NCBI RefSeq assembly: GCF_001723605.1
Contig: NZ_CP017111.1
Coordinates: 1,550,001-1,614,000 of the forward strand
Direction of reading: 5' to 3'
DNA from: Sulfurospirillum halorespirans DSM 13726
GTDB taxonomy: Bacteria; Campylobacterota; Campylobacteria; Campylobacterales; Sulfurospirillaceae
Length of the DNA: 64,000 bases
The notes under the pieces were generated by a model. That model searched no databases. It was not told the DNA's origin and worked only from the letters and a program-made list of their open reading frames with translations. The position numbers and the translations under genes are program-made. Of the stretch, positions 1 through 7,348 are shown piece by piece. Numbering within the stretch: position 1 is the first letter of the stretch; the number at the start of each line of letters is the position of its first letter.

Positions 1-208
1 TGATATACTCTGGGGTAAGCTTTTGAAGATCTTTAATGCCATAGTTGTCTTTTACATAATTACCTAATTGATTCCATATCTCTCTATATGTTTGAATCGT
101 CCTAGTATTGGCTAGCTCTCCAGTTTGTTTTTGAAGAGCCTTGGATAGTCCTGGATGAAAAATGACTTCTGAGAGTAGTCCTGTTTGGTATTCAATTTTA
201 CTTCTCAT
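1..208 (-). CDS. Tyrosine recombinase/integrase, N-terminal part (runs off the window)
   Basis: An open frame starts with ATG at 208 and continues through the left edge, so only about 69 residues are visible. The segment TIQTYREIWNQLGNYVKDNY followed by a Leu-rich turn resembles the SAM-like core-binding domain of phage-type integrases, which holds DNA ahead of the catalytic domain. The catalytic half is not visible, so the call rests on the N-terminal domain only. Its ATG overlaps the stop of the upstream 178-residue gene in an ATGA, which suggests translational coupling. It is probably a recombinase of the same integrated element as the integrase at 2825-4048. Confidence 0.5.
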   Translation of the reverse strand, partial: MRSKIEYQTGLLSEVIFHPGLSKALQKQTGELANTRTIQTYREIWNQLGNYVKDNYGIKDLQKLTPEYI

Positions 209-741
209 TCGTACACCTTAGGTGTTTTGAGTTTAAATGATTTTTCACTGTAAAAACATTCGACACTTTCATTGAGTGCTTCTTCAACGATTGTCCCACT
301 ATGTAAATAGTAATGCAATTGTCTTACCAAAATACGACATTCAACTTTACATAATGTTTCAGCTAAGATAAAATTCTTTGCTTTCCTATCAAACACTTCG
401 ATACAAATATTGGTTGGCTTTTTAGGGTGCAAATAGAGCTTGATTCCATTCGCTCTTTCATAATTAAATATGGCATAGTTCTTTTGACTCATAAGCTGGG
501 AATGGATAAATGCCAGTAGAATCTCTTGAAAATGAATAATGAAGATACGATTCACCAAAGGTGTTGTTCTCCAATAAAGTGTATCTATTTCGTAATAGGG
601 ATGACTTTTTTGTAACACATACCCACTCTCAATTTTTCCATTTTTCCCAGCACTGGTTGGGATAATCTTATTTTCTGGGATTTCTATTCTATCTGTAGCA
701 AGATAAAACTCTTGAATCAATGGTATTACATGTAAACTCAT
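205..741 (-). CDS. Hypothetical protein of the integrated element (178 aa)
   Basis: I do not recognise this protein. It has no signal peptide, membrane helix or obvious motif; it is rich in aromatic and basic residues, and its middle (RIFIIHFQEILLAFIHSQ) is hydrophobic but looks like a buried helix. The start is supported by AAGGAG five bases upstream of the ATG. It is coupled through ATGA to the integrase-like frame that follows, so it is probably a helper or cargo gene of that recombinase. Its second to fifth codons contain one copy of the TTACATGTAA palindrome, read as Leu-His-Val. Confidence 0.6.
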   Translation of the reverse strand: MSLHVIPLIQEFYLATDRIEIPENKIIPTSAGKNGKIESGYVLQKSHPYYEIDTLYWRTTPLVNRIFIIHFQEILLAFIHSQLMSQKNYAIFNYERANGIKLYLHPKKPTNICIEVFDRKAKNFILAETLCKVECRILVRQLHYYLHSGTIVEEALNESVECFYSEKSFKLKTPKVYE

Positions 742-813
742 ACGAACTCCTTATATAGTTTTTTTGTAAAGATAAAACCCTATAGATACTATTCGTTTTA
801 AAAAGCATAATTT

Positions 814-1323
814 TTAAAAATCACTCTTTACTTGCCTTACAGCATATTTAAGATCTTCAACTTTTTGTTTTATGTTGGGATAAAGTCTGGCTATAAGAGT
901 ATGATCTACTTTGAAAGAATGGTGTTTTGCTAAAAAGGCCTTTACTTTTGGAAAACTAAAATGTTCTTCTTTAACTAAGCGATAGACCAAAGGGGCATAG
1001 TGTCCTAATAGCTTAGACGACTTGGTAACCTTTTTCTTTTTGTGGGCTGCTAATGTCACTTTTATTTGCATGTTAAATTTCTCCTCTAGGGTAGTTAATT
1101 CCTTTGAATGCTTTTTTGCAGAACCAAGGTGTAAGGTATGGTAATGTGCTTCAAGGGAGAATAGAAGCGCACTATGTAAAAGATGAGAGCGATTTAGCTT
1201 AGAATCATTTCGTGATTTAAGAGCGTAGTAACGCTCTAAACTATTTTCCAAAATTTCACATTGCGTTACATCTGGTATTTTTGAAAATTTCCGTAAAAGC
1301 TGCTCTTGGGTATATGTTTTCAA
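814..1323 (-). CDS. Hypothetical basic protein of the integrated element (169 aa)
   Basis: The protein is small and strongly basic (His- and Lys-rich, for example AAHKKKKVTKSSK near residue 92). The C-terminal third, with a YRLVKEEHFSFPKVKAFL segment and then VDHTLIARLYP, resembles a helix-turn-helix of the kind found in mobilisation or plasmid-replication helpers, but I cannot name a family. The frame opens with TTG six bases behind the stop of the AlpA-like gene and has no clear ribosome binding site, so the start is uncertain and translation may depend on the upstream gene. Confidence 0.5.
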   Translation of the reverse strand: MKTYTQEQLLRKFSKIPDVTQCEILENSLERYYALKSRNDSKLNRSHLLHSALLFSLEAHYHTLHLGSAKKHSKELTTLEEKFNMQIKVTLAAHKKKKVTKSSKLLGHYAPLVYRLVKEEHFSFPKVKAFLAKHHSFKVDHTLIARLYPNIKQKVEDLKYAVRQVKSDF

Positions 1324-1329
1324 GAAATA

Positions 1330-1533
1330 TTATTTAGATTTATTTTGTAGATTTATTTCATAAGCTATAGGATCTTTTAAATATTCCATTAATTCACTTT
1401 CCCTCCACCGTGGGCTCCTAGAGCCTAAATAGATGGGAGAAGGCGCTTTTTTTAATTTCATTAGATTGCGCCAGCTACCTTCTTTTTTATTAACTATTTG
1501 AAGTACATTTGCAAGACGATATAATTTATCCAT
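1330..1533 (-). CDS. AlpA-like excisionase/regulator
   Basis: This 67-residue protein fits the AlpA/MerR-type winged-helix family: a helix around RLANVLQIV, a turn, then IYLGSRSPRWRESELMEYL, where R-W-R-E-S-E-L is the usual end of the domain. AlpA-type proteins bind DNA and control integrase expression or act as excisionases in P4-like elements. An AGGAA ribosome binding site precedes the ATG. It faces the CI-like repressor gene across an intergenic region full of palindromes and leads into the 169-residue gene. The family is clear; whether it activates transcription or excision cannot be read from the sequence. Confidence 0.65.
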   Translation of the reverse strand: MDKLYRLANVLQIVNKKEGSWRNLMKLKKAPSPIYLGSRSPRWRESELMEYLKDPIAYEINLQNKSK

Positions 1534-1829
1534 TTTTTATTCCTAGTATGATATATTTTTTTACAAAATAAATCTGCATTTATTGCGGTATAATATTGTA
1601 TATTTTATTAATATTAGCTTATAAATGCAGTTATTTGCATATTTTACGGTTTATTTATACTACTTTAACTATTTAATTATATGATATTGTCTAATACTTC
1701 ACTTAGATGATAAAACTTTTTTATCATTCCTTGCCTTTTTTGTGATATAATGATGTAATTAAGAATTTAATGCGCTTTATTCGCGGTATATTATTGTATT
1801 TAAATTTAATAAGCTTTAAAAGGGGATAT
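1534..1829. promoter_or_regulatory. Divergent control region with four operator-like palindromes and two similar promoter blocks
   Basis: This AT-rich region lies between the AlpA-like gene (leftward) and the CI-like gene (rightward). Related inverted repeats of the form TGCR-N-TTTAT-N-GCR occur at 1575-1587 (TGCATTTATTGCG), 1626-1639 (TGCAGTTATTTGCA), 1771-1785 (TGCGCTTTATTCGCG) and, just inside the repressor gene, 1831-1844 (TGCAGTTTAATGCA). Two copies of a GCGGTATAWTATTGTAT block start near 1585 and 1783 and look like -10 regions for rightward transcription. CTGCATTTAT at 1574 is also exactly inverted at 1621. This is the arrangement expected for a phage-type repressor acting on its own and the opposing promoter. 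Confidence 0.5.
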
Positions 1830-2237
1830 ATGCAGTTTAATGCAAATTATTTTATCGACCGATTACTTGATTACTATAAAGTTGCAACCATTGTTGCACT
1901 ATCTTCTAAAATGCAAATATCGCAACAAACTATAACGTCATGGCGGACACGTAATTCTGTTTCAGCAATTCGTAAAAAGTGCCGAGAATTAGGTATTTAT
2001 CACGATATTTTTAATAATTTAATATCTTCAAACAATAATTTTCAAAATGCAAATTTAAGTGGCGGTGCTACTGGAGTTGAAATTGGCTCCATAAACAAAT
2101 CAATTCATTCTATTGCGAATAATGATTTTGGTTGTGATGATCTTGTCAAATCTCTTGTTAAAGAGCTTTGCAAGAAATATAAAGACGATATGGACACTCT
2201 TAAAACTTTATTGTTTCAACTAACTCTCCAGAAGTAA
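1830..2237 (+). CDS. CI-type phage repressor (helix-turn-helix)
   Basis: The N-terminal 65 residues match the bacteriophage CI repressor helix-turn-helix domain: FIDRLLDYYKV, then LSSKMQISQQTITSWRTRN, where the Q-Q-T-I-x-S-W-R-x-R-N run is the recognition helix. There is no peptidase domain, so it cannot be a self-cleaving LexA-type repressor. I chose the ATG at 1830 because AGGGG lies five bases before it and the domain begins there; an in-frame ATG at 1770 would add 20 residues over the promoter. The later part contains NFQNANLSGGATGVEIG, a motif echoed in the next protein. The next gene begins four bases after its stop. Confidence 0.7.
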   Translation: MQFNANYFIDRLLDYYKVATIVALSSKMQISQQTITSWRTRNSVSAIRKKCRELGIYHDIFNNLISSNNNFQNANLSGGATGVEIGSINKSIHSIANNDFGCDDLVKSLVKELCKKYKDDMDTLKTLLFQLTLQK

Positions 2238-2241
2238 AAAA

Positions 2242-2799
2242 ATGGATAATTCAGATATTACTACTTCTATTGATACGATAAAGAATGATTTTAGAGATGC
2301 AAATTTCCAAGATGAATCAGCAGGGGTTAAATTAAATAATTGCAAAATCAACTTATTGACTAATCAATTTAATTTCCCAAAACTTCATTGCATCTTTGAT
2401 AAACCAAAATTTGATTCTCAAAAATTTATACAAACTGGGGCACATACTCTTGTCTATTTTTTAATTATTATTGTTAGTGCTTTTTTGATTTTAGTAACTG
2501 TATTCGATTCGCAATTTAAAAATTTAAAAGATTTAGAACCTTATCTTGTAAAAATTCTAATTGATTTAATTATGTTGGTTTTGGTACTTGTGGCTTTTTT
2601 TGAGGTTTTCTATCGAAAATATAAAATAAATTTTTCAAATAAGCTATGCTCTATTATTAGAAAAAGTTTTCTTTTCTACATTTTACTTTTTACTTTTTTA
2701 ACATTATTATATATTTATTTTGGTTTGTACAAGTTTGCATTGCTATTTTTTATGGCCGCCACATACACTTTAGTTATTTTATTTCTGGTAAAAAAATAA
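2242..2799 (+). CDS. Four-helix membrane protein paired with the repressor
   Basis: The first 65 residues are soluble and include DFRDANFQDESAGVKLNNCKI, which resembles the NFQNANLSGGATGVEIGS motif of the preceding repressor. After that come four hydrophobic helices (about residues 70-92, 103-122, 137-156 and 161-182), ending in a lysine pair. No enzyme motif is visible. It starts four bases after the repressor stop without a strong ribosome binding site, so it is probably translated together with the repressor. It may be a membrane-bound partner or an effector of the element such as an exclusion or abortive-infection protein; that is a guess. Confidence 0.55.
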   Translation: MDNSDITTSIDTIKNDFRDANFQDESAGVKLNNCKINLLTNQFNFPKLHCIFDKPKFDSQKFIQTGAHTLVYFLIIIVSAFLILVTVFDSQFKNLKDLEPYLVKILIDLIMLVLVLVAFFEVFYRKYKINFSNKLCSIIRKSFLFYILLFTFLTLLYIYFGLYKFALLFFMAATYTLVILFLVKK

Positions 2800-2824
2800 C
2801 TATAGTAGTTTTAAATTAATTTGT

Positions 2825-4048
2825 TTAAATACTTAACTTCAACTGGTCTAAATAATCACTCCACCATTGCATTAATATCTTTCTTTCTTTTAAATATTCA
2901 GCATGATTGTATGCGGCTTTTACACCAGAGCGTTCAGCGTGAGCCAATTGCCTTTCTATAGCATCACTATGAATTCCATGCTCACTGATTTGTTCATGTA
3001 AGATTGTTGAAGCCATTGCGCGAAATCCATGATAGACAATTTCTTCTTTTGAATATCCTAACCGTCTCAGAGCATAGTTAAGCGTGTTTTCACTCATTAT
3101 TTTTATATTAGAGATTGAAGAAGGGAAAACATATAGACTACAATGTGCATTAATTGAATATGCGTGTTTCAAAATTTCTATTGTTCGATCTGTAAGTGGA
3201 ACAATATGAGGAGCTTTCATTTTCATTTTAGCTGCTGGAATTCTAATTTCTCTTTTTTCAAAATCTATTTCTTTCCACTCTAATGATCTTATATTAGAAG
3301 ACCGTAAAAAAATATAAGGTGAAATCATCAAAGCTAGTTTAGTGTTAATATCACCTTTGTAGCCATCAATAGCGCGGAGGAGGGCACCAACTTCTTGTGA
3401 ATCTGTTATTGTTGGGAAATGCCTACGCTCTTGCGCTTGAATAACCATACTTTTTTCAATATCGGCAATAATATTATGCTCAACAATTTGCATAGTAACA
3501 GCATAACGCCAAATATTATTGAGCATGTTTAAAACTCGATCAGCTACTTCAAAAGCACCTTTATTTTGGATTTCTTTTAATATAGCTATTACTTCTAAAC
3601 GACTAATTGTTTTGATATCCTTTTGCCCAATACTAATATATACATGATTAACTAAAAAGCTTTTTTTCTTTTGAATAGTTGTTTGAGCAAGTTTTCCAGC
3701 TTTTATATTAAACCATTCTTCTGATATATTTTGTAGAGTTGTACAATGTGCCAATTCTTTTTTATTATCTTTACGCTCTTGAGACGGATCAATGCTCTTG
3801 AATATTTTTTCTTTTGATTCCTGTCTTAACTTTCTAGCTTGTGCAAGTGTTATTTCTGGATATGTTCCAAAAGAGATTGTTTTTCGTGTACCTTGAAATC
3901 TGTAATCAAAACCCCATCTTTTATTTCGTTCTTTTTTAGACCAAATAATAATATATAGTCCATCACCATCATAAAGTTTATAGTCTTTTTCTTTTCGCTT
4001 AGCATTTTTTATCTGCATCTCAGATAGCGGTATAATCGACTTAGCCAT
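2825..4048 (-). CDS. P4-type tyrosine integrase
   Basis: This 407-residue protein has full P4-integrase length. It begins with the DUF4102 arm-binding domain (KLYDGDGLYI, KTISFGTYPEITLAQAR), then a core-binding region, then the catalytic domain. The first catalytic Arg is in FLRSSNIRSLEW, the H-x-x-R box is HGFRAMAS, and the terminal AYNHAEYLKERKILMQWW segment carries the nucleophilic Tyr. It would cut and rejoin DNA at the attachment site. Its start lies 190 bp from the 3' end of tRNA-Leu and reads away from it, the standard layout for elements integrated in tRNA genes. All key residues are present, so it is likely functional. Confidence 0.92.
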   Translation of the reverse strand: MAKSIIPLSEMQIKNAKRKEKDYKLYDGDGLYIIIWSKKERNKRWGFDYRFQGTRKTISFGTYPEITLAQARKLRQESKEKIFKSIDPSQERKDNKKELAHCTTLQNISEEWFNIKAGKLAQTTIQKKKSFLVNHVYISIGQKDIKTISRLEVIAILKEIQNKGAFEVADRVLNMLNNIWRYAVTMQIVEHNIIADIEKSMVIQAQERRHFPTITDSQEVGALLRAIDGYKGDINTKLALMISPYIFLRSSNIRSLEWKEIDFEKREIRIPAAKMKMKAPHIVPLTDRTIEILKHAYSINAHCSLYVFPSSISNIKIMSENTLNYALRRLGYSKEEIVYHGFRAMASTILHEQISEHGIHSDAIERQLAHAERSGVKAAYNHAEYLKERKILMQWWSDYLDQLKLSI

Positions 4049-4052
4049 GATA

Positions 4053-4137
4053 AATGACAGTACCTCACTTTATTTTTTTTGTAATTGTAGCATGTACTGT
4101 CAAAAATACTGTCATATATTTTGAATGTCAGTAAATT
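4053..4137. promoter_or_regulatory. Repeated TACTGTCA boxes upstream of the integrase
   Basis: The octamer TACTGTCA occurs at 4095-4102 and 4107-4114, and inverted as TGACAGTA at 4055-4062; a degenerate TGTCAGTA lies at 4127-4134. The spacing of the direct pair is 12 bp, about one helical turn. Such iterated boxes between an integrase gene and its tRNA usually bind the integrase arm domain or an excisionase; which one binds here is not known. Confidence 0.4.
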
Positions 4138-4237
4138 TATCTGATGTTATTTGAAGGTAAATAGAGCACATAAAGCGCTATTTAAAAGGGTTTTATGAGG
4201 TTAAATGAACTTTTATGATTGTGTTTAAAAGAAGAGA

Positions 4238-4322
4238 TGGTACCTGAGGCCGGACTCGAACCGGCATATGTCTCCATACTAGATTTTGAGTCTAGCGCGT
4301 CTACCAATTTCACCACTCAGGC
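4238..4322 (-). tRNA. tRNA-Leu (CAA)
   Basis: Read on the minus strand it gives acceptor GCCTGAG pairing with CTCAGGT, a D-loop with AAATTGGTAGACGC, anticodon stem-loop CTAGA-CTCAAAA-TCTAG (anticodon CAA, reading UUG), the long variable arm typical of Leu, a GGTTCGAGTCC T-arm and an encoded CCA. The 3' end faces the integrase at 2825-4048, so this tRNA is the probable integration site of the element to its left. The matching far-end copy of the tRNA 3' end is not visible in the window. Confidence 0.93.
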
Positions 4323-4349
4323 ACTGTAAATAAGAGTTTGGAAGTGTAC

Positions 4350-4393
4350 AAAAAAAAAGCTTAAACATCAGTAAAACTGAATGTTTAAGCTTT
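4350..4393 (-). terminator. Terminator of the HU gene
   Basis: A 13-bp stem (AAGCTTAAACATCAG with CTGAATGTTTAAGCTT on the other arm, one bulge) is followed, on the minus strand, by a run of nine T residues. It begins 13 bp beyond the HU stop codon. Confidence 0.8.
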
Positions 4394-4405
4394 AGAAGCG
4401 AGATA

Positions 4406-4684
4406 TTAAGCTTTTGCTACAGCGTCTTTAAGTTTTTTACCAACTTTAAATTTAACAGCTGTTGTTTTTGCAACATCAACGACTCTGTTTGTACCAGGAA
4501 CTCTAGCTTTTCTAGCAGCTCTTGTAGCAGTACTAAATGTACCAAAACCGATAAAGCTTACATCTTTGCCAGAAACTAGTGCTTCGCTGATTGCTTCTAA
4601 AGCTGCATCGACAGCTTTTTGACTATCTTTCTTAGAAAGACCTGCTTTCTCAGAGACTGCTTGGATAAATTCCGCTTTTTTCAT
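4406..4684 (-). CDS. hup: HU-family DNA-binding protein
   Basis: A 92-residue nucleoid protein with the full HU fold. It opens with MKKAEFIQAVSEKAGLSKKD, has the GFGTFST turn, the arm R-x-x-R-x-x-x-x-P-x-x-N-R-V, and ends in KFKVGKKLKDAV. HU dimers bend and wrap DNA. Two in-frame ATGs exist. The upstream one (4690) directly abuts AAGGA; the one at 4684 is six bases from it and is chosen. It is monocistronic, with its own terminator at 4350-4393, and lies between the tRNA-Leu integration site and the flagellar gene flgL. Confidence 0.95.
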   Translation of the reverse strand: MKKAEFIQAVSEKAGLSKKDSQKAVDAALEAISEALVSGKDVSFIGFGTFSTATRAARKARVPGTNRVVDVAKTTAVKFKVGKKLKDAVAKA

Positions 4685-4766
4685 GCCCATTCCTTAATAT
4701 AAAGTGTTGTAATGTGAGGATTGTACAATTTTTTTTAAAAAAAGACAATAATATTTTTTAAAAAGT

Positions 4767-4793
4767 TAAAGAATAGTGCCAAAAAGCCGATAT
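4767..4793 (+). promoter_or_regulatory. Sigma-28 (FliA) promoter of flgL
   Basis: TAAA at 4767-4770, a spacer of exactly 15 bases, then GCCGATAT at 4786-4793. This matches the flagellar sigma-28 consensus TAAA-N15-GCCGATAA except for the last base or two. It lies 59 bp before the flgL start codon, which supports late flagellar regulation. Confidence 0.75.
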
Positions 4794-4852
4794 TTTGCAC
4801 AAGGAATTAAAATTGCTTGTATTTGATACAAAGAAAATGGATGGAGAATACT

Positions 4853-7255
4853 ATGAGAATCACAAATAACCTTTTGTACACTAATTCAATTCGTAACTAT
4901 CGAACTGCCAGTGAAAAGCTTTATGATGTTAACCAACAAATAGCCTCTGGTCTAAAGATACAAAACAGTTACGAAGACACAGGAATATATGTTGATACCA
5001 TGCGTTTAAATTCTGAACTGAGCTCCCTTGAACAAGCCTCTGAAAGTAGTTCCAAAGCAAGTTCATTTGCAACTAATACGGACTCAACCTTAAGCGATAT
5101 TACGGAACAGCTTGAAAACTTTAAAACATTACTAACACAAGCTGCCAATGAATCAAACTCTACAACAAGTTTAGAAGCAATTGCAGTTGAATTAGAAACA
5201 ATCTATGAACAAATTAAAAGTTTATCTAATACATCAATTAACGGACAGTATCTTTTTTCTGGTTCAGCTTTGGGTACAGAACCTATTAGTAGTGATGGAA
5301 CGTATAATGGAAATGGTGAGAGTTTAACGGCTGTTGTTGGTTCGGGTCTGGAGCTTGCCTATAATGTGGATGGTGAATCACTTTTCTTAGGCAGTGATAG
5401 TGAATATACCAAAACAATTTCTACGAATGTTGCAATGCTCAATCAAACATCACTTTATCCTGAAGTCATGGATTCATCAGGGACTAATAGCTCTTCGACA
5501 GAAGAGTATCTCACTGAAGATGATACGATACGTGATATGGTTGGCGATACAGACAGTGATGCCACGAACGATCCTGATACCGTTTTTTATCTTTCGGGTC
5601 GCGATGCTGATGGCGAAACATTTAGTACAAAAATAACCATGAGTTCAACATCTTCTGTTTCAGATCTTTTAGAGAGCATTGGTTCTGCTTATGGTAATAC
5701 ATCGACTAATCAAGTGGTTGATGTCACGATGAATGCCAATGGCCAAATTGAAGTGACGGATTTGACGGGAGGCAATAATGTGATTGAGATGAATCTCTTT
5801 GCTGCAGTGGATCGTGATGCTGCCGCGGGAACTTCTGGAGATGCCGATCAAAACAGTGTTGAAGATCTTGTTGCTCAAAGTAATGTTGATATTATTGAAT
5901 TTAATGCAAGTAACTACTCAACAACCAATTCAGCTTCTACGATAGCATCACGTGCGGATACTTATGAATCAGATATTTATTATATTGGGTATCCTCTTGA
6001 AGATAGCAGTGGCGATGCAGCAGAATCAACAACGCTTTTAAGCGATATAATGCCCTCAAATGTTGATAGTATTTTAGTGGGTGCGACAACGTTATCTGTA
6101 ACGGCTACTACAACAGTTCAAGATCTATTAAATACTATTTCAACTGAAACAGGAGGAACGGCACGTATCGAAGATGGACAACTGATTGTTGAGAGTACAG
6201 CCGCAGTGAGTATTCAGCTCACGGCACAAGATGCCACCACAACTGCTACGGCTGGTTTTAGTATTCCAGATGCTGCCAATTATACTGCTCGTGGTTTTGA
6301 AAAAGATGGCAATGAACTGACTGGGAATGTCTCTCAGGTAGTCATTGCAACCAATGAGTATGCAACGGCCACCACAAAGTTGAGTGAAGTCTCAGGTGTT
6401 GATACCTTAGACGGTAAGTCTTTAACATTAGATTATACTGATAAAAATGGTAATAGTAATACGGCAACTATCAACCTAAGTGATGCTGGAAGTACCGTTT
6501 CAGTAGATCTGAATGGTGATGGTGACACTACGGATACGGATGAAATATTTACAATTTACGATGGAAGTGGCAACGTAACAGCAGCGGATGATGTAACGTA
6601 TCAGCAACTTACAGACGTCATTAGCATGCTTACTTCTGGAAGTCTACCAACAGATGGCGTACCTGCTGCGTCAACGGATTATGAAGAGTACAATTATGCC
6701 CTCAAAACAGCCGCAAGTAGTGTTGAAGTTGAATTAGATGATGAAGGTAAAATTACTATTTTGGATAAAACTTCCTCTGAGTCCAAAATAGAGTTGTCAA
6801 TGTATGACAGTGATACAGGTGATTATAGTGGAACAACTAGCACAGCCCTCTCTTTTATGGCGAATGATGCTGTAACAACTGAAAGCCCTTCGATTGATCT
6901 TTTTTCTCAACTTGAAGAGATGATTGAAGCTGTTCGATCTGGTACATTCCGTATGGATTCAGAATCAGACGATCCTCGCAATATGGGTATACAAAATGCT
7001 TTGGCTGTTATTGATCATATTGCAGATCATGTTGAAAAAGAACATACTAAAATTGGTGCGCTATCCAATGCTCTTACAAGTGCAAATGAGACAGCTGAGA
7101 CTCTTACAACGAGTATTACAACGATTCAGACTGATATTGTTGGCGTTGATTTAACCGAAGCTTATTTAGAATACACCTCTATTTCGACCTCGTATCAAAC
7201 GATGTTGTCGACAATTTCTAAGGTGATGTCAATGTCTCTAGCGGATTACATGTAA
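4853..7255 (+). CDS. flgL: Flagellar hook-filament junction protein FlgL
   Basis: FlgL joins the flagellar hook to the filament. The conserved N-terminal coiled-coil starts MRITNNLLYTNSIRNY and includes NGQYLFSGS near residue 130. The C-terminal coiled-coil matches flagellin-type ends (GALSNALTSANETAETL, then DLTEAYLEYTSISTSYQTML). Between them is a very long Thr/Ser/Asp-rich surface region (about residues 150-680), giving 800 residues compared with about 300 in enteric bacteria; long FlgL is usual in Campylobacterota. The ATG at 4853 is chosen because GGAG lies six bases before it and the flagellin N-terminus begins there, 12 codons into the open frame. A sigma-28 promoter precedes it. Confidence 0.9.
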   Translation: MRITNNLLYTNSIRNYRTASEKLYDVNQQIASGLKIQNSYEDTGIYVDTMRLNSELSSLEQASESSSKASSFATNTDSTLSDITEQLENFKTLLTQAANESNSTTSLEAIAVELETIYEQIKSLSNTSINGQYLFSGSALGTEPISSDGTYNGNGESLTAVVGSGLELAYNVDGESLFLGSDSEYTKTISTNVAMLNQTSLYPEVMDSSGTNSSSTEEYLTEDDTIRDMVGDTDSDATNDPDTVFYLSGRDADGETFSTKITMSSTSSVSDLLESIGSAYGNTSTNQVVDVTMNANGQIEVTDLTGGNNVIEMNLFAAVDRDAAAGTSGDADQNSVEDLVAQSNVDIIEFNASNYSTTNSASTIASRADTYESDIYYIGYPLEDSSGDAAESTTLLSDIMPSNVDSILVGATTLSVTATTTVQDLLNTISTETGGTARIEDGQLIVESTAAVSIQLTAQDATTTATAGFSIPDAANYTARGFEKDGNELTGNVSQVVIATNEYATATTKLSEVSGVDTLDGKSLTLDYTDKNGNSNTATINLSDAGSTVSVDLNGDGDTTDTDEIFTIYDGSGNVTAADDVTYQQLTDVISMLTSGSLPTDGVPAASTDYEEYNYALKTAASSVEVELDDEGKITILDKTSSESKIELSMYDSDTGDYSGTTSTALSFMANDAVTTESPSIDLFSQLEEMIEAVRSGTFRMDSESDDPRNMGIQNALAVIDHIADHVEKEHTKIGALSNALTSANETAETLTTSITTIQTDIVGVDLTEAYLEYTSISTSYQTMLSTISKVMSMSLADYM

Positions 7256-7263
7256 TAATTTGT

Positions 7264-7294
7264 TATAATACCTACACTTATTACATGTAAAGGA
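7264..7294 (+). promoter_or_regulatory. ftsK promoter and ribosome binding site
   Basis: TGTTATAAT (extended -10, TATAAT at 7264-7269) begins nine bases after the flgL stop. AAAGGA at 7289-7294, formed by the end of a TTACATGTAA palindrome, is the only good ribosome binding site before ftsK. It is placed for a start codon at about 7301, not for the TTG at 7349. Confidence 0.55.
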
Positions 7295-7348
7295 TCTGCT
7301 ATCTTTAAAGAGACTCTTTTTATTATTTTCATTGCTATTGCACTTTTC

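Noticed and set aside
4738-4852. A sigma-54 promoter for flgL
   Set aside because: There is no GG-N10-GC pair with the right context, while a TAAA-N15-GCCGATAT sigma-28 promoter is present.
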